Positions 31,627 through 40,770 of a stretch of 50,763 nt of DNA are shown in pieces. A program made the position numbers and the translations under genes. The notes under the pieces are model-generated. The model saw nothing but the letters and a program-made list of their open reading frames with translations. It did not search any database and had not been told where the DNA came from. The first letter of the stretch is position 1; each line of letters opens with the position of its first letter. The stretch comes from an uncultured Collinsella sp. (GTDB lineage Bacteria; Actinomycetota; Coriobacteriia; Coriobacteriales; Coriobacteriaceae): the NCBI GenBank assembly GCA_900542125.1, contig UQMO01000010.1:1-50763 (forward strand), written 5' to 3'.

Positions 31627-32919
31627 ATGTCCGGAAAGAGGAAGAAGGGTTCCGCGAAAGCGGCCCCGAGGGCCTACGGAAGGCTCACGAGGCACGAGCG
31701 GGACACGGTCCAGAGGATGCTGGAGCGCAGGGCCTCGTGCAGGGAGATCGCGAGGGAGCTGGGCAGGTCGCCCTCGACGGTGAGCGCCGAGGTGGCGTCG
31801 CACAGGTTCGTGACGGCGCCGAAGCCCAGGCGCGGCGAGCGCGTCGACGCCGGCACCGACCTGTCGTCGGCCTGCCCGCGCCTGGCGGCGTGGCCGCGCT
31901 GCTGCAACGGCTGCGGCCGCTACCGCGCGCTGGGCTGCAAGCGCCGCCCGCACGTCTTCTACGAGGCCCGCGCCGCGCAGCTGTGCGCGGACTCGGTGCT
32001 CGTCTCGTCCAGGCGCGGGATCGACGCCGACGAGCCCGCCGCGGCGGCGAGGCTGGAGGCCATCAGGGACTGCCTGCGCCGGGGGCTGTCGCCCGAGCAG
32101 ATGGCGGCGCGCAACGGCGGACCGGTGGACCTGTCGCCCTCGACCATCTACCGCTGGGTCTCGGCGGGCTACGACGGAATGACGAACATGGAGCTCAGGC
32201 GGAAGGTCGGTTACAGGCCGAGGAAGCGCGCCGCCGGCCGGGCGGCCACGCGCCACTCCGCCCGCAGGTCATACGCCGCGTTCCTCGCCCTCGGGGAGGA
32301 CGCGTGCGCCGCGGCCTGGGAGATGGACACCGTCGAGGGCGCCCGGGAGGACTCCGCGTGCCTGCTCACGCTGCTGCACCGCCCCAGCAGGCTGCAGCTC
32401 GCGCTGCCGCTGGGCGGGAAGACCGCCGGGCGCGTCGCGGCCGCCCTGGAGGGCGTCCGGGCGGTCCTCGGCGCCGACGGGACGCGCCGCGTGTTCCGCG
32501 CCGTGCTCACCGACAACGGCGCCGAGTTCTCCGACGAGGGCGCGGTCGCGGCCCTCCTCGGCGAGGGGCCCGGCGAGACGAGGCTGTTCTACTGCGACCC
32601 CGGGCGAAGCGACCAGAAGGGCGCCTGCGAGCGCAACCACGTCGAGATAAGGAAGCTGCTGCCCAAGGGCGCCGGCCTCAGGTTCGACCGGCTCTCCCCG
32701 GCCGACCTGGCGCTCGCGATGTCGCACGTGAACTCCGAGCCCCGCGGCGCGCTCGGCTTCGCGACGCCCGCCCGCGCCTTCAGGGCGATGCTCGGGGACG
32801 ACGCGGCGGCGCTGCTGGACGCCTACGGCGTGGAGGATGTGCCGCTCGGCGAGCTCGACCTGACGCCGGGACTCATCGAGAGGGCGCGCGCAGAGAGGGG
32901 CGATGCCCCGCTGTCCTAG
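31627..32919 (+). CDS. IS30-family transposase
   Basis: This 430-residue transposase has an N-terminal helix-turn-helix (LTRHERDTVQRMLERRASCR, then EIARELGRSPSTVSAEV), a cysteine cluster (CCNGCGRY...CKRR), a second DNA-binding segment (GLSPEQMAARN...SPSTIYRWV) and the DDE core: EMDTVEG, LTDNGAEFSD and GACERNHVEIRKLLPKG. ATG 31627 follows GGAGG. The gene is intact and extremely GC-rich compared with its surroundings, so it is probably recently acquired and may be active. Clear element ends could not be fixed: a left end at the palindrome (about 31556) is plausible and the right end lies somewhere in 33085-33125. Confidence 0.88.
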   Translation: MSGKRKKGSAKAAPRAYGRLTRHERDTVQRMLERRASCREIARELGRSPSTVSAEVASHRFVTAPKPRRGERVDAGTDLSSACPRLAAWPRCCNGCGRYRALGCKRRPHVFYEARAAQLCADSVLVSSRRGIDADEPAAAARLEAIRDCLRRGLSPEQMAARNGGPVDLSPSTIYRWVSAGYDGMTNMELRRKVGYRPRKRAAGRAATRHSARRSYAAFLALGEDACAAAWEMDTVEGAREDSACLLTLLHRPSRLQLALPLGGKTAGRVAAALEGVRAVLGADGTRRVFRAVLTDNGAEFSDEGAVAALLGEGPGETRLFYCDPGRSDQKGACERNHVEIRKLLPKGAGLRFDRLSPADLALAMSHVNSEPRGALGFATPARAFRAMLGDDAAALLDAYGVEDVPLGELDLTPGLIERARAERGDAPLS

Positions 32920-33050
32920 CCTGAAGGCAAAACGGAATAGACTGACCGACCGTCCGGCTGAGTCTGGGAAGAGGTGCCGGGCGGCGGGCGGAGCATGGCC
33001 ACCGGACCCATCGAAACACATCTCCACCGTTCCTTCAACTGGGAAAATGC

Positions 33051-33083
33051 CGCCCCCGGGGCCTGGGAGGGGCCCCGGGGGCG
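33051..33083. terminator. Strong GC hairpin after the transposase
   Basis: CGCCCCCGGGGCC and GGCCCCGGGGGCG form a perfect 13-bp stem with a 7-base loop. It probably insulates the transposase from the next gene, although no T run follows. Confidence 0.6.
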
Positions 33084-33232
33084 TTCGGCTAACTGCGGGA
33101 ACGTCCTATCCGCTCAATGTGTTCGGCTGAGATCGGAAATCAACCAAAGAGTTTTTCGAGACCATTTCGAGCAAATCCCACCAGTTCCATAGGAGTAAAC
33201 TTGCCCCACTGCAAATGCTCGAAAGGACCGGC

Positions 33233-34414
33233 ATGAAAGAACTCTCCAACCGCACGGCAACGTTTACCGATTCCGTCATCCGCCGCATGACGCGCATCTC
33301 CAACAAGTATGGCGCCGTCAACCTGTCGCAGGGCTTCCCCGACTTCGATCCCCCGGCGCAGCTGCTCAACAGCCTGAGCACCATCGCCGCCGATCCCAAG
33401 CCGCTCTATCACCAGTACTCCATCACCTGGGGCTCCCAGGCCATGCGCGAGGCGCTCGCCGCCAAACAGGAGCACTTTATGGGCATGCCGGTGAACCCCA
33501 ACGAGAATATCGTAGTCACCTGCGGCTCCACCGAGGCCATGATGGCCGCCATGATGACGGTCACCAACCCCGGCGACAAGGTCGTCATCTTCTCGCCGTT
33601 CTACGAGAACTACGGCGCCGACACGATCCTTTCGGGTGCCGAGCCCATCTACGTGCCGCTCAACCCGCCCACATTCGACTTTGACCGCGAGACACTCGAG
33701 GCGGCCTTCCGCGACAACGACCCCAAGGCCATCGTCCTATGCAACCCTTCCAACCCCTGCGGCAAGGTCTTTACACGCGATGAGCTCGCCTTTATCGCCG
33801 ACCTCTGCAAAAAGTACGACACCTACTGCATCACCGACGAGGTCTACGAGCACATCGTCTACGCGCCCCACGAGCACGTCTATATGGCCACGCTGCCCGG
33901 CATGTTTGAGCGCACCATCAGCTGCAGCTCGCTGTCCAAGACCTACTCCATCACCGGCTGGCGTCTGGGCTACACTATCGCCCCTGCCGAAATCACCGAG
34001 CGCATCAAAAAGGTCCACGACTTCCTCACCGTGGGCGCCGCCGCTCCCCTGCAGGAAGCCGTCGTCACCGCCCTCAACTTCGACGACAGCTATTACGATG
34101 AGGTCCTTGACCTCTATACCGCCAAGCGCGACCTGTTCTGCCAGGGACTCGACAGCATCGGTCTTGAGCATAACGTGCCGCAGGGCGCCTACTACGTCAT
34201 GATGGACATCTCTGAGTTTGGCTATGACAGCGACCTCGAGTTCTGTGAAGACCTCGCGTCTAAAGTGGGTGTGGGCGCCGTGCCCGGCTCGAGCTTCTTC
34301 CGCGAGCCCGTCAACCATCTGATTCGTTTCCACTTTGCCAAGCGAGACGAGACGCTTAACGCGGCGCTGGAGAACCTCAAGTCGCTACGTGATAAAATCA
34401 AGCCGCGCGGGTAA
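33233..34414 (+). CDS. Class I/II PLP aminotransferase
   Basis: This 393-residue fold-type I enzyme has VNLSQGFPDFDPP near the N-terminus, the aspartate of ITDEVYEHI, and the PLP lysine in SSLSKTYSITGWRLGY. It resembles the aspartate/aromatic/methionine group (the YbdL/kynurenine aminotransferase type shares the LSQGFPDF start). ATG 33233 has AAGGA six bases upstream. The exact amino donor is not decided by motifs alone. A terminator follows and no operon partner is evident. Confidence 0.88.
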   Translation: MKELSNRTATFTDSVIRRMTRISNKYGAVNLSQGFPDFDPPAQLLNSLSTIAADPKPLYHQYSITWGSQAMREALAAKQEHFMGMPVNPNENIVVTCGSTEAMMAAMMTVTNPGDKVVIFSPFYENYGADTILSGAEPIYVPLNPPTFDFDRETLEAAFRDNDPKAIVLCNPSNPCGKVFTRDELAFIADLCKKYDTYCITDEVYEHIVYAPHEHVYMATLPGMFERTISCSSLSKTYSITGWRLGYTIAPAEITERIKKVHDFLTVGAAAPLQEAVVTALNFDDSYYDEVLDLYTAKRDLFCQGLDSIGLEHNVPQGAYYVMMDISEFGYDSDLEFCEDLASKVGVGAVPGSSFFREPVNHLIRFHFAKRDETLNAALENLKSLRDKIKPRG

Positions 34415-34440
34415 GGACGGCCCGGCAACTAAAGCAACCA

Positions 34441-34482
34441 AAGAAGCCCCGCACCGCCCGCCGCGTTGCGAGGCTTCTTTCT
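34441..34482 (+). terminator. Rho-independent terminator
   Basis: AAGAAGCCCCGCA pairs with TGCGAGGCTTCTT (one bulge/mismatch) and is followed by a T-rich stretch, directly after the aminotransferase gene. Confidence 0.8.
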
Positions 34483-34555
34483 ATAGCGCTTTCTTAAATG
34501 GTTTAGAGCTCTATACTTTAGTCACGGAGCAACTCGTCCCAGAGAGAGGAATACT

Positions 34556-35446
34556 ATGGCAGAGCAGCAGCTTATCGGAGCGCTCGAGGCCGGTGGCACC
34601 AAGATGGTCTGCGCCACGGGCTATGCGGACGGTACGGTCCTAAAGCGCGAGCAGATCGCGACCACGACCCCGCAGGAGACCGTTGAGGCCGTCAACGCGT
34701 GGTTTGCCGACAAGGGCATCGCCGCGCTGGGCATCGGCGCCTTTGGCCCCACCGCAGTCAACCCTGCCTCGCCCCAATACGGCAAGATCCTGGAGACGCC
34801 CAAAACGGCATGGCGCTACTTTGACCTGCTGGGCACTATCCAAAACGAGCTCAATATCCCCTGCGGCTACGACACCGACGTCAACGTCGCCTGCCTGGGC
34901 GAGGTCACCTTTGGTTGCGCCCAGGGCCTCACTGACGTTGTGTATCTGACCATCGGTACCGGCGTGGGCGCTGGTGTACTCTCGGGCGGCCAGCTTGTGC
35001 ACGGCATGATGCATCCCGAGGCCGGCCACATCCTGGTCACGCGCGACCCGCGCGACACCATCGGCGAGCATAGCGCCTGCCCCTTCCACGACAACTGCCT
35101 CGAGGGCCTCATCGCAGGTCCCGGCGTCAAAAAGCGCTGGGATGGCAAGAGCGCCGGAGACATGGCCGATGACCCGGAGGCCATGGACCTGCTCGCCGGC
35201 TATCTGGCACAGGCACTCATGACCTACACGCTGTGCTACGCGCCGCAAAAGATCATCATCGGCGGCGGTGTGGCCGACCACACCCCCATCGTGCCGCTCG
35301 CACGCAAAAAGTGTGCCGAGATGCTCAACGGCTATATCGTCACGCCCGAGGTCAACGACATCGATAACTACATCGTCAACAACAGCCTCGAGGGCAAGCA
35401 GGGCATTATGGGCTGCCTGGCCCTGGGCGCACAGGCGCTTCAGTAG
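34556..35446 (+). CDS. ROK-family sugar kinase, fructokinase type
   Basis: This 296-residue kinase has the ATP motif GALEAGGTKMVCA, the catalytic segment IPCGYDTDVNVACLGE, the LTIGTGVGAGVL loop, and the zinc signature HPEAGH...CPFHDNCLEG of ROK fructo- or manno-kinases (ScrK/GmuE group). ATG 34556 follows GAGGAAT. The gene stands alone between two terminators, so it is probably a housekeeping hexokinase that phosphorylates fructose or mannose released inside the cell. Confidence 0.88.
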   Translation: MAEQQLIGALEAGGTKMVCATGYADGTVLKREQIATTTPQETVEAVNAWFADKGIAALGIGAFGPTAVNPASPQYGKILETPKTAWRYFDLLGTIQNELNIPCGYDTDVNVACLGEVTFGCAQGLTDVVYLTIGTGVGAGVLSGGQLVHGMMHPEAGHILVTRDPRDTIGEHSACPFHDNCLEGLIAGPGVKKRWDGKSAGDMADDPEAMDLLAGYLAQALMTYTLCYAPQKIIIGGGVADHTPIVPLARKKCAEMLNGYIVTPEVNDIDNYIVNNSLEGKQGIMGCLALGAQALQ

Positions 35447-35529
35447 CAGACGCACCCACAGGGCGTGGCGCGCCCGGCAAATCCGACCTACGGAACGACG
35501 CCACCACGCCTCATATAAGTCCTCAAATT

Positions 35530-35574
35530 AAAAAGGCCGCCTAGGACCAAACATACGTCCTAGGCGGCCTTTTT
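35530..35574. terminator. Perfect bidirectional terminator
   Basis: AAAAAGGCCGCCTAGGAC and its complement form an 18-bp stem with a 9-base loop and T or A runs on both sides. It ends the ROK kinase transcript and, on the other strand, contains the last codons and stop of the VanZ-like gene. Confidence 0.92.
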
Positions 35575-36009
35575 GGCACATATGAGCGATCGTAGTAGAT
35601 ATCTGAGCACAACGCCCGTTGCCGCTCCACAGTAGTCGATCATCACATCAGTGATCATGCCGGCGCGTCCCGGCACAAAGAGCTGAATCGTCTCGTCGAT
35701 CGAGGGAATCAGCAGCAGGAACACCGCCGTGGGCAGCAGCACGTCAAAGGTGCGCCGGCCCTCAAAATCAAAGGCATGCGTTGCCAGGATGCCGAGCACC
35801 ATATACTCGGTAAAATGCGCGCACTTGCGAACAAGAAAGTTGGTCACCCATTCATATGGAAGTCCCACGCCGTGCAGGAAACCGCGGATAGCTTCCATGA
35901 CCGTTAGGCTCAGCGAGCCCGACCCCGAGCCGGGAACCAGCGAATTGTCCCAGATCAAGAGCGCCATCAGGCAGGTTACAACCGCCCATTTTCGATTGAT
36001 CTTAACCAT
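35560..36009 (-). CDS. VanZ-like membrane protein
   Basis: This 149-residue protein has the VanZ signature RKCAHFTEYMVLG (about 61-73) and DETIQLFVPGRAGMITDVMID (about 105-125, E and Q kept) within four membrane helices. VanZ proteins give low-level teicoplanin resistance by an unknown mechanism, and most chromosomal relatives have no proven role. Its GGAGG lies within the 3' end of the upstream membrane protein gene. The stop TAG is inside the hairpin arm of the downstream terminator. Confidence 0.85.
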   Translation of the reverse strand: MVKINRKWAVVTCLMALLIWDNSLVPGSGSGSLSLTVMEAIRGFLHGVGLPYEWVTNFLVRKCAHFTEYMVLGILATHAFDFEGRRTFDVLLPTAVFLLLIPSIDETIQLFVPGRAGMITDVMIDYCGAATGVVLRYLLRSLICAKKAA

Positions 36010-36016
36010 GCAGAAG

Positions 36017-37417
36017 TTATGCCTCCGCGCGGAGCGGCGCGAAGCTGGCGGTACCGCCCTCGATAACGCTCAGATAGGCACGGCCCGTACGCTTGGCGGT
36101 TGAGGACTGCAGGCGCTCGATCTCTTCCTCGAGGATCTGATTGACGCGCTCGTGACGACGGTTTTCCATAATGCCGGCGGCAATAGCCTCGGCCCGCTCG
36201 ATGCTCTCGCGCGAGATACGGGCAGTATCCTCGGGGAACACAGCACTGTGACGGCCGACATAGGCGGGGGCAGCAGGCTGAGGGGCAGCGACGGGAGCGG
36301 GGGCCATAACAGGAGCAGGCTCGTCAATCTCATCCAGGATCGCGGTGGCGGCGGCCCACATGTCCTCGTGGCCCGAGTAATCGGCCATGGGGACATCAAC
36401 CTCGAGCGAGGCATCTGGAAGGTCGCCGGTGTCGATGCGATCTTGGGCATCAATCGATGCGGTGATGGCTGCAGGCTCATCGAGGTCATCGAGATCGATG
36501 TCCGCGGCACCGGAGATGATAGGCATGCTGGCGAGGTTTGCATTGTACGGCGCAGCCTCAGCCGCCTGCCGCTGGGCAGGAGCGCCCCAAAGCGAGCTTT
36601 CGGCGGCACGGCGGGCGGCAACGGCCTCCTCGTCAGCGGCCATGGCTTCATCAACGTACGAATTGTCGGCAGAAGCGTTCGCGTCCGCCGAGGTAGCACT
36701 GTAGGCGTTATTGGCTGCCGCGTTGGCAACGAGTGCCACGAAAGCCGCCGTGCTGCCCGCAGGGGCGGCCTGGGAACCAGACACGGCGCGTGCCGCGGCG
36801 GCGATGTCGTCGCGATTGAAGGAGCCGGTCTGCCCGCCGTTGGTGAGCTCGTCGATGGCGACTTGATAGACGTCGCGCGAGTGTGCAGGGTCGCAGCTCA
36901 CCGGCGAATCGTCGTCGAGCATACTGTCGATCATGGACCAAGCCTCGTCCTCGTCCATAGCATCTGCGGCTCGAGCGATGGTAGGGACACCATCATCGGC
37001 ATGACGGCGCTGGAACGCACCGGTCAGGCCGGAAAGGAATGCCGAGGTAGACTGCTCCGCCTGAGCCTGAGAAGCAGAAGCCGCAGCGTAAGGAGTCGCA
37101 TCCTGCTGCTGAGCTGGAATCGAGGCGGTCTTGAACTCGCTTTGATGCTGATTGAGATTGGCGGCACCGCCCATGGCATCGGGCTGGAACAGACGCTCTT
37201 CACGCTGCGCACGATACTCGGAGATACCCAGCGAGGCGGCATAGATACCCACGCCCGCCACCGCGCCCACGGCGAAGGGAACCGCACCCGCCACGACCGT
37301 CTCGTTCACAGACGAAAACGGCAGCGTCGCGGCATACATAACCACGGGAGCGGCAAGGCCGATCCCGCACGAAAGTCCGGCAAGGACTGCTCGTTGTGTT
37401 GCATCAGAAGAAGCCAT
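36017..37417 (-). CDS. Hypothetical acidic protein with two N-terminal helices
   Basis: This 466-residue protein starts at ATG 37417 (GGGGAG six bases upstream; frame open to 37444). Two membrane helices lie at about 9-30 and 38-62. The rest is a long, alanine/aspartate-rich, low-complexity region ending in a charged helix (RRHERVNQILEEEIERLQSS). I recognise no domain. The topology suggests a cytoplasmic, disordered, acidic tail anchored to the membrane. The VanZ-like gene starts seven bases after its stop, so the two are cotranscribed. Confidence 0.75.
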   Translation of the reverse strand: MASSDATQRAVLAGLSCGIGLAAPVVMYAATLPFSSVNETVVAGAVPFAVGAVAGVGIYAASLGISEYRAQREERLFQPDAMGGAANLNQHQSEFKTASIPAQQQDATPYAAASASQAQAEQSTSAFLSGLTGAFQRRHADDGVPTIARAADAMDEDEAWSMIDSMLDDDSPVSCDPAHSRDVYQVAIDELTNGGQTGSFNRDDIAAAARAVSGSQAAPAGSTAAFVALVANAAANNAYSATSADANASADNSYVDEAMAADEEAVAARRAAESSLWGAPAQRQAAEAAPYNANLASMPIISGAADIDLDDLDEPAAITASIDAQDRIDTGDLPDASLEVDVPMADYSGHEDMWAAATAILDEIDEPAPVMAPAPVAAPQPAAPAYVGRHSAVFPEDTARISRESIERAEAIAAGIMENRRHERVNQILEEEIERLQSSTAKRTGRAYLSVIEGGTASFAPLRAEA

Positions 37418-37730
37418 GAGCTCTCCCCATCTTCCAGCACCCAAATCGCATCATTCAGTTGGCTGCGCGAGAGAAGATGAAGCGGGGCTATGCCCCAAAG
37501 CAACGGTATATGGTTCGTTTCATCTGCGTTTTCCGTCGCGAAGCTTAAAAGCTATTATGCGAAACCGCCCCGTCGATTGCAAGCGACGATGTCGGATTGA
37601 AACGGGAAACCTGCTGCTCGTCGGTCTTATGGTTAAAAATAAGCGCGGAGCGGCGATATGGAAAAGGGCCGAGGCTCAAAGCCCCGACCCTTTATCGCAT
37701 TGATGGCTATCGCTGCGTGTGGATGACAAC
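37418..37730. other. Gap between rho and the acidic membrane protein
   Basis: This 313-base stretch contains the promoter region of the acidic membrane protein gene (minus strand) and, near 37662, the rho terminator. No coding frame looks real. Confidence 0.5.
37662..37693 (-). terminator. rho terminator
   Basis: AAAGGGCCGAGGC pairs with GCCCCGACCCTTT (two mismatches, 5-base loop), followed on the minus strand by CCCTTTTCC. It lies about 40 bases after the rho stop. Confidence 0.7.
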
Positions 37731-40286
37731 CTAGAACGTCTGCTCGTAGTCGCTGTGCTTTTTGGCCGAACGCACCAGGAACTCCTGGTTGGTGTTGGTG
37801 CCCTTAAGACCCTTGATAAACGATGCGGCTGCGCGCTCGGTGTTGTTCATGCCGGCAAGAATGCGACGCAGGCCAAAGACAAACGGGCGCATCTGCTCGT
37901 CGACCAGCAGATCCTCGTTGCGCGTACCGGAGGCAACGGGGTCAATGGCCGGGAAGATACGACGGTCGGCAAGATCGCGGTCGAGCTTAAGCTCCATGTT
38001 GCCGGTGCCCTTGAACTCCTCAAAGATGACTTCGTCCATCTTGGAACCGGTGTCGATGAGGGCAGAGGCCAGGATGGTGAGCGAGCCACCGTTCTCGATA
38101 TTACGGGCTGCGCCCAGGAAGCGCTTGGGCGGATACAGGGCCGCCGAATCGACGCCGCCCGAAAGGATGCGGCCCGAGGCGGGCGCCGCCAAGTTGTAGG
38201 CGCGGGCAAGACGCGTAATGGAGTCGAGTACCACCACGACATCGCCGCCCAGCTCCACGATGCGCTTGGCGCGCTCGATGACGAGCTCTGCCACGCGAGT
38301 GTGGTTGTCGGCGGGCATATCGAAGGTCGACGCCACAACCTCACCCTTGATGGAACGCTGCATATCGGTGACCTCTTCGGGGCGCTCGTCGACGAGCAGG
38401 CAGATGAGGTGCACCTCGGGGTTGTTAATCGAGATAGACTGGCAGATCTTCTTGAGGATCGTGGTCTTGCCGGCCTTGGGCGGGGACACGATCAGGCCAC
38501 GCTGACCCTTGCCGATCGGCGACACGATGTCGATGGCGCGACCGGTAATGGAGTCTTTGCCGTGCTCCATGCGCAGCGGCTCGTTGGGATAGACCGGGGT
38601 GAGGTCGCCGAACTTGGGACGGTTGCGAATCTGCTCGGGGTCCAGACCGTTGACGGTCGTGATTTTGGCGAGGCCGGCGCGCTTGTCGCCGCCGCGCGAA
38701 GGACGCAGCGAGCCCTCGATGACGTCGCCCGTGCGCAGGCGCGCGGAGCGGATGAGGTAGGCGGGCACGAAGGCGTCGTCGTTGGACTTCATGTAGCCAT
38801 GGGCGTGGATGATGCCGGAGCTGTCCGGGCGAATCTGCAGAATGCCCTTGATGTCGCGGAAGCCCTCGGCCTTCGCGGCGGTGGTGTAGATCTCTTCGAC
38901 GAGTTCGGCCTTCTTCTTGCCGGTCGTCTCAATCTCGAACTCCTTGGCCTTCTCGCGCAGCTCGGCGACCTTCATGGCCGCGAGCTCCTCGCGCGAAAGC
39001 GTGGGCTCGGTGGGGGCGGCGTTGCGCTCCTTGTTGCGCTGTTTGCGATCGCGCTGGCGGTTACGACGGTCGTTGTTGCGCTCGTCCTTGCGGTCGCTGC
39101 GGTCGTCATTGCGCTTGTGCTGGCGACGGTTGGGGCGAGCGCCGTCTTCGGCCTCGGCGGGCGCGGCGCCATCGGTTGCGGCGGCGTCGGCATTGGCCGC
39201 AGCGGCGTCATTGGCCTCGGCGCCGGAATCGACCTGCGCTTCGACATCAGCCTGCCGCTCGGACGCCTTGGACTTAGCGGACTTCTTACGACCGCGCTTG
39301 GGCTTCTCGGGCGCAGGCTGTTCGACGTCTTGGGGCTCGGCGGCATCAGTCGATGCATCGGCGGTCGTCTCGTCGGAATCCTCGGACGTACCCTTCTTGG
39401 CAGCCTTAGCCTTGGACGTGCGCTTAACAGCAGTGCGACGGCTGCGACCGGGGCGGACGTCGGCGGGCTCGGCATCGGCGGGAGCGGCCTCGGAAGTCGC
39501 AGCATCCTGAACGGGTGCATCGGCAGCGGTTGCAGACTCGGCGGTCGCCGCAGCATCCCGAGCAGCTGCGGCTGCGGCTGCGGCCTTCTCTGCCTCGACG
39601 AAGGCCTTGGGCTTGCGACCGCGACGGTGCGGGCGCAAAGCCGGATCGACAACGGGAACTTCGCTGGCCTCGACAGGCGCAGCGGGCTCAGTTGGCGATG
39701 CGCCCTCCCCTGCCGCGGAACGGACCGAAGCCTCAGTGAGCTCGGGGGTTACCTGATCGGCAACCTGCTCGGCCTTAGCAGCCGTGCGACGGCGTGTGCG
39801 CGGTGCCGGCTTCTCGGTCGGTTGGTCGGCGGCAGGGGTCTCGGGCACAGACGGGGCTGCAAGCTCGGTCAGAGCCGCGGCCTCGCGCTCGGCAGCACGA
39901 CGGCGGGCGCGCACCACCTGAGCCTCGCTAATCTGCGCCAACGCACGTGCCTGCGCGACCTCATCGGAAATCGGCGCCGAGGAGTCAGCTGCAACGGTGC
40001 GCTTGGCGCGCGTCGTGCGCGTGGTACGGCGCTTGGGCTTGGTGACCTCCTCGCCGTCAGCAGCAGGCTTGATCGTGCGGCGCGTACGCTTGGGCTTTGC
40101 CAGAGCAGCCTCCTCACCAGTTGCATGCACGGCCTTCTCAGCCGCTGCAGGCGTAGGCGTCGAAGCAGCCTTAGGCGTCTCAGGAGCCGAGGCTTGCGCG
40201 GGCGCCGCGACCTGGTCCGACGCAACCGGTGCAGCGGGAGCGGTCTGCGTCGTCGTTATTTCGTTTTCTTGCTGTTGATCAGACAC
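37731..40286 (-). CDS. rho: Transcription termination factor Rho with long N-terminal extension
   Basis: This 851-residue protein is about twice the length of E. coli Rho. The first ~425 residues are low complexity: alanine/proline/glutamate runs mixed with KPKRTRR, KPKRRTTRTTRAKR and an arginine/asparagine/aspartate-rich stretch (KRNDDRSDRKDERNNDRR). Then follow the Rho N-terminal helical domain (AAMKVAELREKAKEFEIETT), the cold-shock RNA-binding domain, and the RecA-like motor with Walker A SPPKAGKTT, Walker B VVVVLDSITRLARAYN and the LSGGVDSAAL loop. The start is GTG 40286. Actinobacterial Rho proteins commonly carry such RNA-binding insertions; here it could add RNA affinity or support condensate formation. 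An inverted-repeat element lies upstream. Confidence 0.93.
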   Translation of the reverse strand: MSDQQQENEITTTQTAPAAPVASDQVAAPAQASAPETPKAASTPTPAAAEKAVHATGEEAALAKPKRTRRTIKPAADGEEVTKPKRRTTRTTRAKRTVAADSSAPISDEVAQARALAQISEAQVVRARRRAAEREAAALTELAAPSVPETPAADQPTEKPAPRTRRRTAAKAEQVADQVTPELTEASVRSAAGEGASPTEPAAPVEASEVPVVDPALRPHRRGRKPKAFVEAEKAAAAAAAARDAAATAESATAADAPVQDAATSEAAPADAEPADVRPGRSRRTAVKRTSKAKAAKKGTSEDSDETTADASTDAAEPQDVEQPAPEKPKRGRKKSAKSKASERQADVEAQVDSGAEANDAAAANADAAATDGAAPAEAEDGARPNRRQHKRNDDRSDRKDERNNDRRNRQRDRKQRNKERNAAPTEPTLSREELAAMKVAELREKAKEFEIETTGKKKAELVEEIYTTAAKAEGFRDIKGILQIRPDSSGIIHAHGYMKSNDDAFVPAYLIRSARLRTGDVIEGSLRPSRGGDKRAGLAKITTVNGLDPEQIRNRPKFGDLTPVYPNEPLRMEHGKDSITGRAIDIVSPIGKGQRGLIVSPPKAGKTTILKKICQSISINNPEVHLICLLVDERPEEVTDMQRSIKGEVVASTFDMPADNHTRVAELVIERAKRIVELGGDVVVVLDSITRLARAYNLAAPASGRILSGGVDSAALYPPKRFLGAARNIENGGSLTILASALIDTGSKMDEVIFEEFKGTGNMELKLDRDLADRRIFPAIDPVASGTRNEDLLVDEQMRPFVFGLRRILAGMNNTERAAASFIKGLKGTNTNQEFLVRSAKKHSDYEQTF

Positions 40287-40542
40287 AGTGTTTGCTCAAC
40301 TTTCTTTTCAAGCCCTGTGATCACATGCTCCCTGCATAAACCTTCAGGGCGGCTAAACAGTCTAGCTCCGTCAAATACCGACGGACATCATTGATCTGTA
40401 TCGAGATATTTGCGTCATATACGCAGCGTTAGTGTAACACAACCGCCGCCACCTGCAACTTAGTCATTGGGGACGTTCTTAAACGACTATTCAAAAGGGA
40501 CACTCTTTGGTTTACCGCCCACAAATCTGACTGCCTCCGCCA

Positions 40543-40692
40543 AAACTATGGCGGTTTACTACGATGAATCGCTCAACCGCGACCACTCCGAAACTTGTTG
40601 AACTAAAACCGCAGGTAGATGCCCTGCACTTTTTTGCGAAAAGCTGGCGTGGTTGGAATATCTCAATTCATCGTAGTAAACCGGCATAGTTT
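40543..40692. repeat. MITE-like element with 27-bp inverted ends
   Basis: The arm at 40543-40569 (AAACTATGGCGGTTTACTAC, continuing GATGAAT) is repeated inverted at 40666-40692 with one mismatch in 27. The 96-base centre has no coding frame. Size and structure fit a miniature inverted-repeat element or a large transcribed hairpin upstream of rho. No target duplication was identified. Confidence 0.75.
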
Positions 40693-40736
40693 CGTATTTC
40701 CAGCAGTTCCAAATTCGTCAATACGTCGGCGTTTGC

Positions 40737-40770
40737 AAAAAAGCCCGACCTCCGTGGGAGATCGGGCTTT
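40737..40770 (-). terminator. argS terminator
   Basis: On the minus strand AAAGCCCGAT and a complementary TCGGGCTTT enclose a CTCCCACGGAGG inner stem and are followed by a run of six T. It lies about 45 bases after the argS stop. Confidence 0.9.

Noticed and set aside
31563..32924. Arg/Gly-rich 453-residue frame overlapping the transposase
   Set aside because: Composition is an artefact of extreme GC content; the overlapping frame is a complete IS30 transposase.
37719..40394. 891-residue open frame on the plus strand opposite rho
   Set aside because: Low-complexity glycine/leucine/arginine translation caused by the biased codons of Rho; no ribosome-binding site or domain.
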